From positions 1-64,000 of the forward strand of contig CAXXEO010000014.1 of the NCBI GenBank assembly GCA_963664585.2: DNA of 64,000 nucleotides, in the 5' to 3' direction. The translations under genes were made by a program, and so were the position numbers. Within the stretch, counting starts at the first letter, position 1. Each line of letters opens with the position of its first letter. This DNA is from G963664585 sp963664585. Lineage in GTDB: Bacteria; Bacillota; Clostridia; Oscillospirales; Ruminococcaceae. Under the pieces are notes generated by a model. The model ran no database searches, was not told the origin of the DNA, and saw only the letters and a program-made list of their open reading frames with translations. Positions 37,372 through 46,292 of this stretch are shown one piece after another.

Positions 37372-38647
37372 TTAGCCGAAAATGGGGAAGACGAAGTTTG
37401 CGGCAAAGACCCCGGATAGGAGGCAAAGAAGCATAAGTACAATACTGAATGGAAGTGTTTCTTTGAGCTTATAACCGGCGGCCGCAAAGGCGATCGCGGC
37501 GCTGGGGGAAGCCATCGGGAACAGAATCGCGGTGCTGCACATCAAATCGACGAGAATAACAACGCCTCTTGGGTCATAACCGGCAGTGACGCAGGTGGCG
37601 ACAGCCATCGGAAGCAGAATGTTTTTAGCACCGGAGTTAGACATAAACTGGGTGATGATCAAGGATACGCCACCAAATGCAAACATTACAGCAAGACCTG
37701 AGGGGTGACCGCCCAGAAGTGTGAGAATGGTTTTGCCGATCGCTGCACCCGCGCCACTCTTTGCAAGGGCATCAGCCATTACGAAAACGCCGGCCAGCAT
37801 GTATAGTATATCCGAGCTCAGGATCACTTTAGTCTCTTTTTCACTCATAGCTCCTGTGAAGACAAGCAAGAGGGTACCTACAGCAGGAACGATATACATA
37901 TAATCGCCAAGTAAACTACTCATGAACATGGAGCCCATGACCATTACGAATGTAAAGTAAATAATCATTTCATGTTTCTTGGGAATCGCTGCGTTTTCAC
38001 TTACCTTCTTTAGCTTGCCTTCGTCGATATTGCGTTTCGGCAGCCACTTATATGCAAATGCCATAAAGACGCAGCGAATGAGAAGAGGAATAATACTAAC
38101 CTTTGCATAATCAAAAATCCCGAGAAGTTGAGTGCTTTTATAAGCTGAAATATATTTGTTTGGCGTTATGTGTGTTGTAGCGCCAAAACCTATCGGCAAT
38201 TTTCCGATCCATAAACAGCTGAGGGCGGCTATTGGAAGCAACATTCTGGAGGGGCATACTTCACCATCTTGGCTCAGAGCGTTCATGATCATGATCATGA
38301 CGGTGACAATGGCGGACGCAGGCAGGAATTGAGCAAGAATTGACGGGATGAATAACAGCAGAGCAACAAGCAGTATAGATGATTTACCGCCCTGCATACG
38401 CATGACGCGTTTTTGGAGTTCACCGATAAGACTTGGTTTTGCCGAAGGCTCCACTTACTACATAGATACCGGCGACAAGAACAAAGTTTTTCATAGCAAA
38501 GCCGGAGAAGGCGGTTTCAATTGGCATCTGTCCGGTAACAACCAAGAGGACAGCGCAGGTCATAGCGACAAGACCAAACGACCACTTTCCGATTAAGAAG
38601 CCAGCAATCATAACGCCTGCTATAGCCAATACGATGTACATATTCAT
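37372..38647 (-). pseudogene. SLC13/DASS-type anion permease (YbhI-like), one frameshift
   Basis: About 424 residues when restored, with about 11 membrane segments. The start ATG 38647 follows an AAGGAGAG site. After the first 70 residues the frame breaks near 38440 (A-run in GGCAAAACC), continuing SLIGELQKRVMRMQGGKSSI. Typical DASS features are KLPIGFGATTHITPN and ITQFMSNSGAKNILLPMAVA near the second half. Members carry di- and tricarboxylates with sodium or by exchange. Its neighbourhood (YbhJ-like hydratase, PrpF isomerase, LysR) matches the E. coli ybhHIJ set, so a carboxylate substrate is likely. Confidence 0.78.
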
Positions 38648-38710
38648 TTTTTACTCTCCTTTTTTCTGTATATTTGCTTTTTGGAACTGCTATGCAATTC
38701 CGGGGGAGTT

Positions 38711-38815
38711 TATATTTGATCAACTTGAAAACAAGCTTGTGATTTCTTCCGCTGCCGAAGGCGGGGGAAGAAGATGACGTTTATATATAGCCAGTTTTTA
38801 AGTTAAGTGGCTATA
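38711..38815 (+). repeat. Family A hairpin element, copy A9
   Basis: 105 bp, upstream of the permease gene. The core has mismatches in the left arm (CCGCTGCCGAAGGCGGGGG). Confidence 0.85.
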
Positions 38816-39110
38816 TTATCCTTCGCTGATGCTTGAATCAAGTGCAGCCCATTTGTCATGTACCAGGGGCTTTTTAATACTATATATTCCCTTGTATACA
38901 CATCGACAAACTATAGATTGTTTTTTGAAACTTTGCTATCTCCCCACTGCTGCAGCTGAATGGGTGATTGAGAGTGGAAGTTCAGGATCATCTCATGAGT
39001 ATCAGGGGTGATTTGAAAAGATAAAGGCAATTGTGGCCACTTCCATGCTTACCTTGTTCCGGACAAAGCAGGCGATGGTGAGCACTCAAATAATCAAATA
39101 GTACTTATGT
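38816..39110. other. Intergenic, nothing recognised
   Basis: No gene or clear site; short frames have no recognisable content. Confidence 0.4.
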
Positions 39111-40059
39111 TTATTCGCCTATGATGCTAGTGGAAATCGTATACCATTTATAGGGTTCAGGATTGAATGCCTTCGCATTGGAACCGTGAGCTTTCAGAAC
39201 ATCGTTTACTTTTACAAAGTAGGCATTTAAGTCTTCGTTGCTTGCACGGGCGTTATTGTGATGCATAGGCATGTATAGCTGCGCGCCCATTGTCTCGATC
39301 TGCTTTGCAGTGACCTCAGGGGAATAGCTTCTGATACGGTGGCGAAGCATCAGGTTCGGACTTTCTGCTTCTGCTACGTGGTGGACATGCTCCTCAAAGT
39401 CCCTGCCGGCACTGAAGTCAATGCGGAAGTTGTTTGCCGTCTCGATCAAAAAGTTCATGTTGAACAAATAGCCAAGTCCACCTGTCGTGTTGGGGCCAGG
39501 CACACCAAAGACATCATTGCCGGTTGTAAAGTTTGAGGGGTCGCTTGGGTGGACAAAATAGCCTTCGCGGAGTGAACGAGAGTCATGGCATCCCGGATAG
39601 GTCTTGAGAGTGAAATCCTCTGCATAATTGCCGTTCTCGTCATAATCACCGAAATAATATGTATTGCCCGGGAACAGTGTATATATGGCGCTGTGGGGTA
39701 TATCAAATACCCTGGCGAGTTCTTCGGCGGCGCAACCCGGTACCAGTACTCTGCCTCTGAACTTATCCCACAGCTTACCGACGATATTGTTGTGGTCTGC
39801 GTGGATATGGTTGAAGAGTATATAATCGGCCCCCCTCAAACTGATCCACTGAAAATCCAGTCTGGGCGTATACGTCGCGTACCATTTTCATGTCTTTATC
39901 AAACATTTCGGGAGTCCAACCGTCAAAGCTGCTGACATCGAAGTAGAATGGATCGGTCACAATCGTCTTGCCGTTTGGCAGCTTGATTTCAAAGCATTGA
40001 ACGCTAATCCACCTGATCTTGATTGCGTTAGAATCGGCGCGAAGGGAATAGGGCTCCAT
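39111..40059 (-). pseudogene. MBL-fold metallohydrolase (UlaG-like), one frameshift
   Basis: About 315 residues when restored. The start ATG 40059 follows GGAGTG. The N-terminus IRWISVQCFEIKLPNGKTIV then TDPFYF is typical of UlaG-like lactonases. The metal motif NHIHADHNN (HxHxDH) comes right after a G-run where an extra G breaks the frame near 39830. Later ligands appear as TYPGCHDSRS and PMHHNN. Substrate unknown. It lies between the permease gene and the LysR remnant on the same strand, so a role in the same carboxylate or lactone pathway is plausible. Confidence 0.78.
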
Positions 40060-40241
40060 AAGTAACACTCCTTTTATTTTGTGTGGCACTCTGCCGCTAG
40101 ATTTACAGTGACAACTAAACCAATAAGCGAAGATATGATTGATTGCGATTGGAAGCCAACACTTTCTTACAAATATACCTTATCATCTGCGAAATTATAA
40201 ATCAAATTCATATTTTACACATTATTATGACATAAAGTAAT

Positions 40242-40278
40242 AAAAACAGCCGAATACACAAAGGTATCGGCTGTTTTT
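40242..40278 (-). terminator. Terminator after the LysR remnant
   Basis: 12-bp stem AAAAACAGCCGA/TCGGCTGTTTTT with T-runs on both strands. Confidence 0.8.
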
Positions 40279-40310
40279 GTGTTTTATGTCAATTTTACAA
40301 ATGTAAGGCC

Positions 40311-40961
40311 TTATGCAAAGTTTTCCACAATAATTTTGATTAAATCTTCTGCTGCAAAATTGACAAAATAGTCGTGTCGCATGGCAATATTAAAGTTGCC
40401 GGTTTCAACGTTCAGGTCAGGAAGGCAGCAATATTGAATCGCTCTACCCCGCAAAGGGATAGATAAAAGTATTGAATTGCCGAGACCACTTTCAATCGCC
40501 GTCAACGCAGTACTGACATCACCGACATCCAATATCACTTTTGGAGTGATTCCTTTGGTTTCAAAATATACGTCCGCTATACGCCCACTGCTGGTTGCTT
40601 GATCAAGACAGATATATGGTTCACTCAACCACCGATCATTGCGCAGCACAGGATAAGGATAGCCCGGTTCCTCAACGATGTCACCCAGCAGCGTACTGGA
40701 TTCCGGCACTGCCAGTGAAGCATAAATATTTCCTAGAGGGATATAGGATATGTTTGGACTTTTTTTGACAGAGCTCAATAGTGCAATGTCAATCTGATTC
40801 GTTTCCACCATGCGGGACAGATCAGCGCTGCCAAACGAACGCAGGCTTATCCGAAAATCGGGGTGGAGCTTATAAAAGGCGGGAAGAACATAATCAATTA
40901 CTTGTGTCAATCTTCCCATACCGCAGCCAAGCCGGATATAACTGCTGTTATTTAAGGCCAT
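40311..40961 (-). pseudogene. LysR-type regulator lacking its DNA-binding domain
   Basis: Only the effector-binding half is present: IRLGCGMGRLTQVIDYVLPA to the end, about 210 residues, with periplasmic-binding-fold segments such as NQIDIALLSS and ESGLGNSILLSIPLRG. The helix-turn-helix of about 80 residues is missing. Upstream the sequence is the end of the YbhJ-like hydratase gene, whose last codons overlap the ATG at 40961. The two genes therefore seem to have been joined by a deletion or recombination at about 40950. The stump is probably non-functional as a regulator. Confidence 0.75.
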
Positions 40962-43221
40962 AGTAGTAGTTGATGAGGCAGCCATCTACAATGATCTGAC
41001 GTTCTTCGGGGGTGAGCGCACCCAAAGACACGGGGAATGCGGTGACCTTATCACTGCTTACGGCGTAGGCAGTAAATTCAGGCGTGCCCTCCAGAATGGC
41101 TTTTTTCAAACCGGGTACAAATACCCAGTCGCCGAGCTTAAAAGCATCGGCATCTTTGACGAGAAAAGGTGTTATACCCCAGTTGATGCAGTTGGAGCGG
41201 TATCGCTTGGTGGCATACTCCTTTGCCAGGTTGGCCGCAGCGCCCAACACACGCTGGCAAGACGCAGCCTGCTCGCGGGCAGAGCCGTCACCGGGCTTGT
41301 TGGCGTAGATGGTGCTGCCGATAACGGTGTTAGCGGGGTCTACCTTGCATACCTTGGAGAGAGCTTCGTACACAACCTTGACTTCAGCAGGCAGCTCGTC
41401 ACCCTTTTCTCGGGCTGTTTCAATCGCATGCACTTCTTTGGCCTTGCCCACATAAGCGGGGTCTTTGCGGGAAAGAGTAAACTCGGCCAGTCGCAGGGGA
41501 TTGGAACGATAGGAACTGGTCTCGCCGGAAGGAATCAGTTCGTCGGTGGTGGTGACCGGATCGCTGATGTAGGATACTACTTTCAGGAGCAAGTCATCAG
41601 AGAGAGCAGGCTGCTTGGGCCAATCTTTGATGTTGGGGCCCATTTTGAGTTCGGCATCTGGATCAGCTTTGCCCCATGCGTCTAAGACACGCTTTTCATA
41701 TAAGTTTTTGTCAAAGTAGTATTTTGGAGTGGAGTAGTACACATTCAGGTCGGTGGCAGCGATCAGCTTGCCACCGTTAATGGCGGTAGCGGCAATGCTG
41801 CGTGCATCCATCAAAGCTACGCTGGACATCTGGCCGTCACCAGGTATGGAGCCCTCGCGGTTGGGAAAGTTGCGGGTGGTGTGGCGGATGGAGAACTCGC
41901 CGTTGGCCGGTGTATCGCCTGCGCCGAAGCAGGGGCCGCAAAAGCACTCGCGAACGATGGCGCCCGCAGCTGCGATTTTGGCAATGGCACCGTTTTTGAC
42001 CAGTTCCAGATAAGCGGGCATACTGCCGGGGTAGACACTCATTTTGAAGGTGCCATTGCCGCAGCTCTGACCATCTAGGATATCGGCCATTGCACAAACG
42101 CTGTCGAAGATACCCCCGGAGCATCCAGCTACGATACCTTGATCGACGTAAATCTCACCGTCGCTGTGTAGTTTGCTGACAAGGTCAAGGCGTACCTTTT
42201 GATTTTCAAACTGCTTGTTGGCCTCCACTTCCACCTGATGCAGGATATCGGCCGCATTCGCTTTTAAATCGCGTATGGTGTAGGTGTTGCTGGGATGCAT
42301 GGGCAAGGCGATGGTACATTCCACGGTAGACAGGTCCACAACTATGCAGCCGTCGTAATAGGTGACATCAGCGGGACGGATTTCTTTGTAGGCATCGGGC
42401 CGCCCGTGAATGCCAAAGTAATCCTTGGTGTTCTGGTCGGTGATCCAGATAGAGGACCAGCAGGTGGTTTCAGTTGTCATGACATCAATGCCGTTGCGGT
42501 ACTCCAAAGGTAGATTTGCTACGCCGGGGCCGACAAACTCCATCACCTTGTTCTTCACATAGCCGTTTGCGTATACCTTGCCGATAATGGACAAAGCAAC
42601 GTCCTGTGGACCCACGCCCGCCGTGGGCTTGCCGTCCAGATAGATTGCGATGACGCCGGGCATTGCCAAATCATAGGTACAGCCCACCAACTGTTTTGCG
42701 AGTTCGCCGCCGCCTTCTCCAACACCCATGGTGCCCAGAGCGCCATAACGGGTATGGCTGTCGCTGCCCAGTATCATACGTCCGCATCCGGACATCATCT
42801 CACGGTTATAGCTGTGGATAACAGCCATATTTGTTGGCACATAGATGCCGCCGTATTTATGTGCGGCTGACAGAGCAAACATGTGGTCGTCTTCGTTGAT
42901 GGTGCCACCTACCGCGCACAGGCTGTTGTGGCAGTTGGTCAGTACATAGGGCAGGGGAAACTCTCTCATGCCGCTTGCGCGGGCTGTTTGAATAATGCCG
43001 ACATATGTGATGTCATGACTGGTCATGCTGTCAAACTTGATGCGCAGATTTTGCATATCCTTCACTGTGTTATGGGCTTTCAGGATACCATAGGCCATGG
43101 TGCCTTTTTTGGCGTCCTCTTTACAAACTGCTTTACCGGTTTTGGCGGCGATGGCAGCTTCGTCGGTAACAATTTCTTTGCCATTGATAAGGTAAACACC
43201 CGAATCGTAAAGTTTGACCAT
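40948..43221 (-). CDS. ybhJ: Aconitase-family hydratase (YbhJ-like)
   Basis: 757 residues from ATG 43221 (AAAGGA upstream). This is an aconitase-superfamily hydro-lyase with a 4Fe-4S cluster. Cys ligands lie in AGCSGG (about residue 367) and CFCGPCFGAG (about 427-430). Other family segments are NCHNSLCAVGG, GSDSHTRYGALGTMG and the C-terminal KPGDGSAREQAASCQRVLG. It resembles E. coli YbhJ rather than AcnA/AcnB. The C-terminus (INYYYGLK) runs into the LysR remnant and may be altered; the paralogue ends INYYA. It is divergent from a PrpF-family gene, recalling AcnD-PrpF pairs. The substrate is probably a substituted tricarboxylate or dicarboxylate. Confidence 0.88.
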   Translation of the reverse strand: MVKLYDSGVYLINGKEIVTDEAAIAAKTGKAVCKEDAKKGTMAYGILKAHNTVKDMQNLRIKFDSMTSHDITYVGIIQTARASGMREFPLPYVLTNCHNSLCAVGGTINEDDHMFALSAAHKYGGIYVPTNMAVIHSYNREMMSGCGRMILGSDSHTRYGALGTMGVGEGGGELAKQLVGCTYDLAMPGVIAIYLDGKPTAGVGPQDVALSIIGKVYANGYVKNKVMEFVGPGVANLPLEYRNGIDVMTTETTCWSSIWITDQNTKDYFGIHGRPDAYKEIRPADVTYYDGCIVVDLSTVECTIALPMHPSNTYTIRDLKANAADILHQVEVEANKQFENQKVRLDLVSKLHSDGEIYVDQGIVAGCSGGIFDSVCAMADILDGQSCGNGTFKMSVYPGSMPAYLELVKNGAIAKIAAAGAIVRECFCGPCFGAGDTPANGEFSIRHTTRNFPNREGSIPGDGQMSSVALMDARSIAATAINGGKLIAATDLNVYYSTPKYYFDKNLYEKRVLDAWGKADPDAELKMGPNIKDWPKQPALSDDLLLKVVSYISDPVTTTDELIPSGETSSYRSNPLRLAEFTLSRKDPAYVGKAKEVHAIETAREKGDELPAEVKVVYEALSKVCKVDPANTVIGSTIYANKPGDGSAREQAASCQRVLGAAANLAKEYATKRYRSNCINWGITPFLVKDADAFKLGDWVFVPGLKKAILEGTPEFTAYAVSSDKVTAFPVSLGALTPEERQIIVDGCLINYYYGLK

Positions 43222-43483
43222 TTTTTCTTTCCTTTCAATATCAAGCTGTTTCTGATTGCTGTGTTGCAATACTATTCAATTTAACTATAGTTTTTATAGA
43301 AAACATTCATTTCCTTTATTGATTATTTGCTTATATACTATAACATAAGAAAGATTATTGCAATATCAAAAATATATTCCTATCCTCGAAAATCAATATA
43401 GCAATACATCCTTTATCGTTTTTATACTGCCATTCTATAAAACTGTAGTAATAATGCAAATATAAACATCTTTAGGAGGAATA
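43222..43483. promoter_or_regulatory. Divergent control region of hydratase and PrpF genes
   Basis: 262 bases between divergent genes. ATTGCAATAT (43357-43366) and ATATAGCAAT (43396-43405) form an inverted repeat (9 of 10) that could bind a regulator. Confidence 0.4.
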
Positions 43484-44611
43484 ATGATGCGCTCAAAAAT
43501 AGCCTGTTCTATTCTACGAGGGGGAACAAGCAAAGGGCTTTATCTGTTAGAACAAGATTTGCCGCTTGTCGGAAAAGAACGTGATGATTTACTGCTGAGG
43601 TTGATGGGCAGTCCTGATATCAAGCAAATCGATGGTCTCGGCGGAGCGGCGAGCGTAACCAGCAAGGTAGCCATTTTGGCACCATCCAGCCGGCCGGAAG
43701 TCGATGTTGACTACACTTTCGCGCAAGTATCGGTTGATAAACCTATTGTTTCTTATGCCGGAAACTGTGGCAACATTTCTTCGGGCGTTGGTCCATTTGC
43801 GATTGAAAGCGGACTGGTCAAAGCTAGGGATGGTGAAACACTGGTTCGGATCTTTAACACAAACACCCAAAAGATAATTGTCGAAAAGGTATGCACACCA
43901 AATCATGAAGTTTGTTATGAGGGCGATTTCGCAATCGCAGGTGTACCAGGAACCGCTGCTCCTATTCGAATCATTGTGGATGATCCAGGCGGATCGGTTT
44001 TTGGCAAGGTGCTTCCTACCGGCAATCCGGCTGATACATTATTTATCCCAGAATGGGGCGAACTCACAGTTTCAATTGTAGATGTAACGAATCCGCTAGT
44101 CTTTGTCAAAGCAAGTGACATCGGTTTACGCGGTGCGGAACAACCTGACGAAATAAATGGCGACATAAAGCTGCTAGATCTATTGGAACGGATTCGCGGT
44201 GCTGCGGCACTAAAGTTGGGCCTGGTCGACGATTATCGTGAAGCGAAATACAAGACACCCGGCATACCGAAAATGACATTCATTGCATCAGCAGATGACT
44301 ATGTTAGTACGACAGGGGAGAATATCCACAAAGAACAAATCGATTTTCTTAGCCGAATGATGTCTATGCAAAAAGCACACCCGACCTATGCCATGACCGG
44401 TGCCATGTGTACAGTTGCCGCCGCCGCCATTCCGGGTACGCTTGTAAATCAAATATGCAAAAAAGGTGCAGATCTGACCAGACTACGCATAGGCCATCCC
44501 AGTGGTATTCTTGAGGTAGGAGTCGACGTCAGTGAAAGCGGATCCGAGATTTTACGTACCTATGGTTATCGCACCGCTCGCCTGCTGATGACCGGCGTGG
44601 CATTTTACTAA
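43484..44611 (+). CDS. ybhH: PrpF-family isomerase (YbhH-like)
   Basis: 375 residues; AGGAGG precedes ATGATG. The N-terminus SILRGGTSKGLYLLEQDLP, the segment DGLGGAASVTSKVAIL and the loop GNCGNISSGVGPFAIESGL with its Cys are diagnostic of the PrpF/DapF-like fold. That Cys lies where the proton-transfer residue of methylaconitate isomerase is expected. The family moves double bonds in aconitate-type acids. Being divergent from the YbhJ-like hydratase and near a DASS permease, it likely works in one pathway with them, as in the E. coli ybhHIJ set. Confidence 0.88.
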   Translation: MMRSKIACSILRGGTSKGLYLLEQDLPLVGKERDDLLLRLMGSPDIKQIDGLGGAASVTSKVAILAPSSRPEVDVDYTFAQVSVDKPIVSYAGNCGNISSGVGPFAIESGLVKARDGETLVRIFNTNTQKIIVEKVCTPNHEVCYEGDFAIAGVPGTAAPIRIIVDDPGGSVFGKVLPTGNPADTLFIPEWGELTVSIVDVTNPLVFVKASDIGLRGAEQPDEINGDIKLLDLLERIRGAAALKLGLVDDYREAKYKTPGIPKMTFIASADDYVSTTGENIHKEQIDFLSRMMSMQKAHPTYAMTGAMCTVAAAAIPGTLVNQICKKGADLTRLRIGHPSGILEVGVDVSESGSEILRTYGYRTARLLMTGVAFY

Positions 44612-44757
44612 GCGTTATCTTTGGCGATAGCTGACGGGCTTTTTCCTTCTCATTATTTCGGTTACTCCGTCGCGCACCCGTTCTCGCCTAGAACCGCATA
44701 AACACGTGGTTCGCACAATCTTTTCCGCCCTGTCTCTGAATATCACGGTTTGTCTAA

Positions 44758-44863
44758 TATAGTTGATTAACTTGAAAACAAGCTTGTGATTTCTTTCCCC
44801 GCCTTCGGCGGGGAAAGAAAATGGCGTTTTATATATAGCCATTTTTTAAGTTAATTGGCTATA
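44758..44863 (+). repeat. Family A hairpin element, copy A10
   Basis: 106 bp, loop in TTC orientation; paired changes in the stem (TTTCCCCGCC/GGCGGGGAAA). Confidence 0.9.
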
Positions 44864-45092
44864 TTTTGGTAACGTGTGCCGGCAAGATTGGAAGAGCTTT
44901 TTGTAGTAGTGAAATAGAAACCTCATTCTCAATTCGCTGTTACATTTTTTGAAAAGTTTTTTAAATTTTGCACGATTATAGCTAAAATCTATACTTTTTA
45001 TAAAGTTAATATATTTGATTTATAATTTATTCTAAGTTATATTAATATTAAACAAAACTTTAGAACAATAATACCAAATGGGGGGAAAGCCG
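44864..45092. other. Upstream region of the C45-dpp gene set
   Basis: Very AT-rich. No clear promoter could be fixed and no gene is seen. Confidence 0.35.
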
Positions 45093-46268
45093 ATGCAACA
45101 GCCTTTATTTTCTTGTGGTACCAGTTACAGTGACCATGGCAAGGTCGCCAGCACGGCGATAGCTGAAAATCTTGACAGCTTTTTGAGCGTAGCACACAGC
45201 CTTGGATGGGAACAGCGGAAATTGGAAGAAATGTCCAAGCATTACATTTCGACAATGGACGAACGCACACTTAAAAATGTCAAGGAGATATCAAAGGGCT
45301 CAGGTACGCCGTTCGACCTGATGTTGTGTTACAATCTGATGCACGGTAGCTTCATGCCTGAGGGCTGTACGGTATACTTTGCCGCAGGCAAGGCTGCCAA
45401 AAGCGGCAAGACCATCTTTGGCAAAAACAGTGATAAAGGCGGCAGCACTGATCTCTTAGGGGAAAACTGTTATGAATATCGCGAGATAAATGCAGTTGTA
45501 TGCTTTGAAAACCTGGACGGCAGCTATGTGGTGGGTGTTTCCGCCGCCGGCACCACCGGATTCAAAATGGCGCTTAACAGCTACGGAGTAGCCGCCGCTA
45601 CCAACTTTGCGAATACGCGGGCAATATTAAACAAAAAACTGAGCAGAAGTGACCTTTTTGCAGGCGACAGGGCCCAGATAATCAGAGACGCGCTGACTAT
45701 GCCCACAGCGCTGGGCGCCGCGCAATTTGCAGTGGAAAGACTGATGAAAAAACCGATGGCTACCTCCGGCATGGTGGAGTTCGCCGACAGCACAAGCGTC
45801 TATATTGTTGAGGCCACTTACGATTGTCTGGCTGTTAAACAGGTGGTAGACGATGTGGATTCACGTTCCAATTACTTTGTCACTCTGGATAATCTCAATG
45901 AGCCCGGCGATGCAAGCTGCTTCTGCCGGTATCATCGTACGCAGCATCTTCTGAGGGAAAAATACGGCTCGGTAAGTTTACAGGACATGAAAGATATTTC
46001 CTGCAGCCATCATGACGGTACCGGTTCGGTGGGAATATGCCGCCACACCCCGGGACTTGCAAGTTCAACGCTGGCCGCAGCTATCATGGAACTGGATGGC
46101 GTAAATTCCAAAATACATATCGCGCTTGGAAAGCCATGCAACGCCTGGCGACGGGCTGACGGCAATGTTAGTATCGAAATCAAAAATGGCATCAGCGGCA
46201 TATCAAATGATTTCCTGGATGGGACTGCGTTTAAAAAATATTGTCTCGCACTCCCAACTGAGAAATAG
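45093..46268 (+). CDS. C45-family Ntn acyltransferase/hydrolase (penicillin acyltransferase-like)
   Basis: 391 residues from ATG 45093 (GGGGGGAAAG upstream). The motif MPEGCTVYFA places the autocatalytic nucleophile at Cys92; cleavage of the Gly91-Cys92 bond would create the Ntn active site as in acyl-CoA:6-APA acyltransferase. GKTIFGKNSDKGG and AAGTTGFKMALNSYGVA fit the family. No signal peptide is seen, so it is cytoplasmic. It is followed 24 bases later by a peptide ABC transporter operon, suggesting that it acylates or deacylates an imported N-acyl peptide or amino acid. The actual substrate is unknown. Confidence 0.8.
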   Translation: MQQPLFSCGTSYSDHGKVASTAIAENLDSFLSVAHSLGWEQRKLEEMSKHYISTMDERTLKNVKEISKGSGTPFDLMLCYNLMHGSFMPEGCTVYFAAGKAAKSGKTIFGKNSDKGGSTDLLGENCYEYREINAVVCFENLDGSYVVGVSAAGTTGFKMALNSYGVAAATNFANTRAILNKKLSRSDLFAGDRAQIIRDALTMPTALGAAQFAVERLMKKPMATSGMVEFADSTSVYIVEATYDCLAVKQVVDDVDSRSNYFVTLDNLNEPGDASCFCRYHRTQHLLREKYGSVSLQDMKDISCSHHDGTGSVGICRHTPGLASSTLAAAIMELDGVNSKIHIALGKPCNAWRRADGNVSIEIKNGISGISNDFLDGTAFKKYCLALPTEK

Positions 46269-46292
46269 AAGTAAAATTCAAGGAGGAAAAAC

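Noticed and set aside
41837..42124. Arg-rich reading frames overlapping the YbhJ-like gene
   Set aside because: They are shadow frames of GC-rich codons inside a strongly supported gene.
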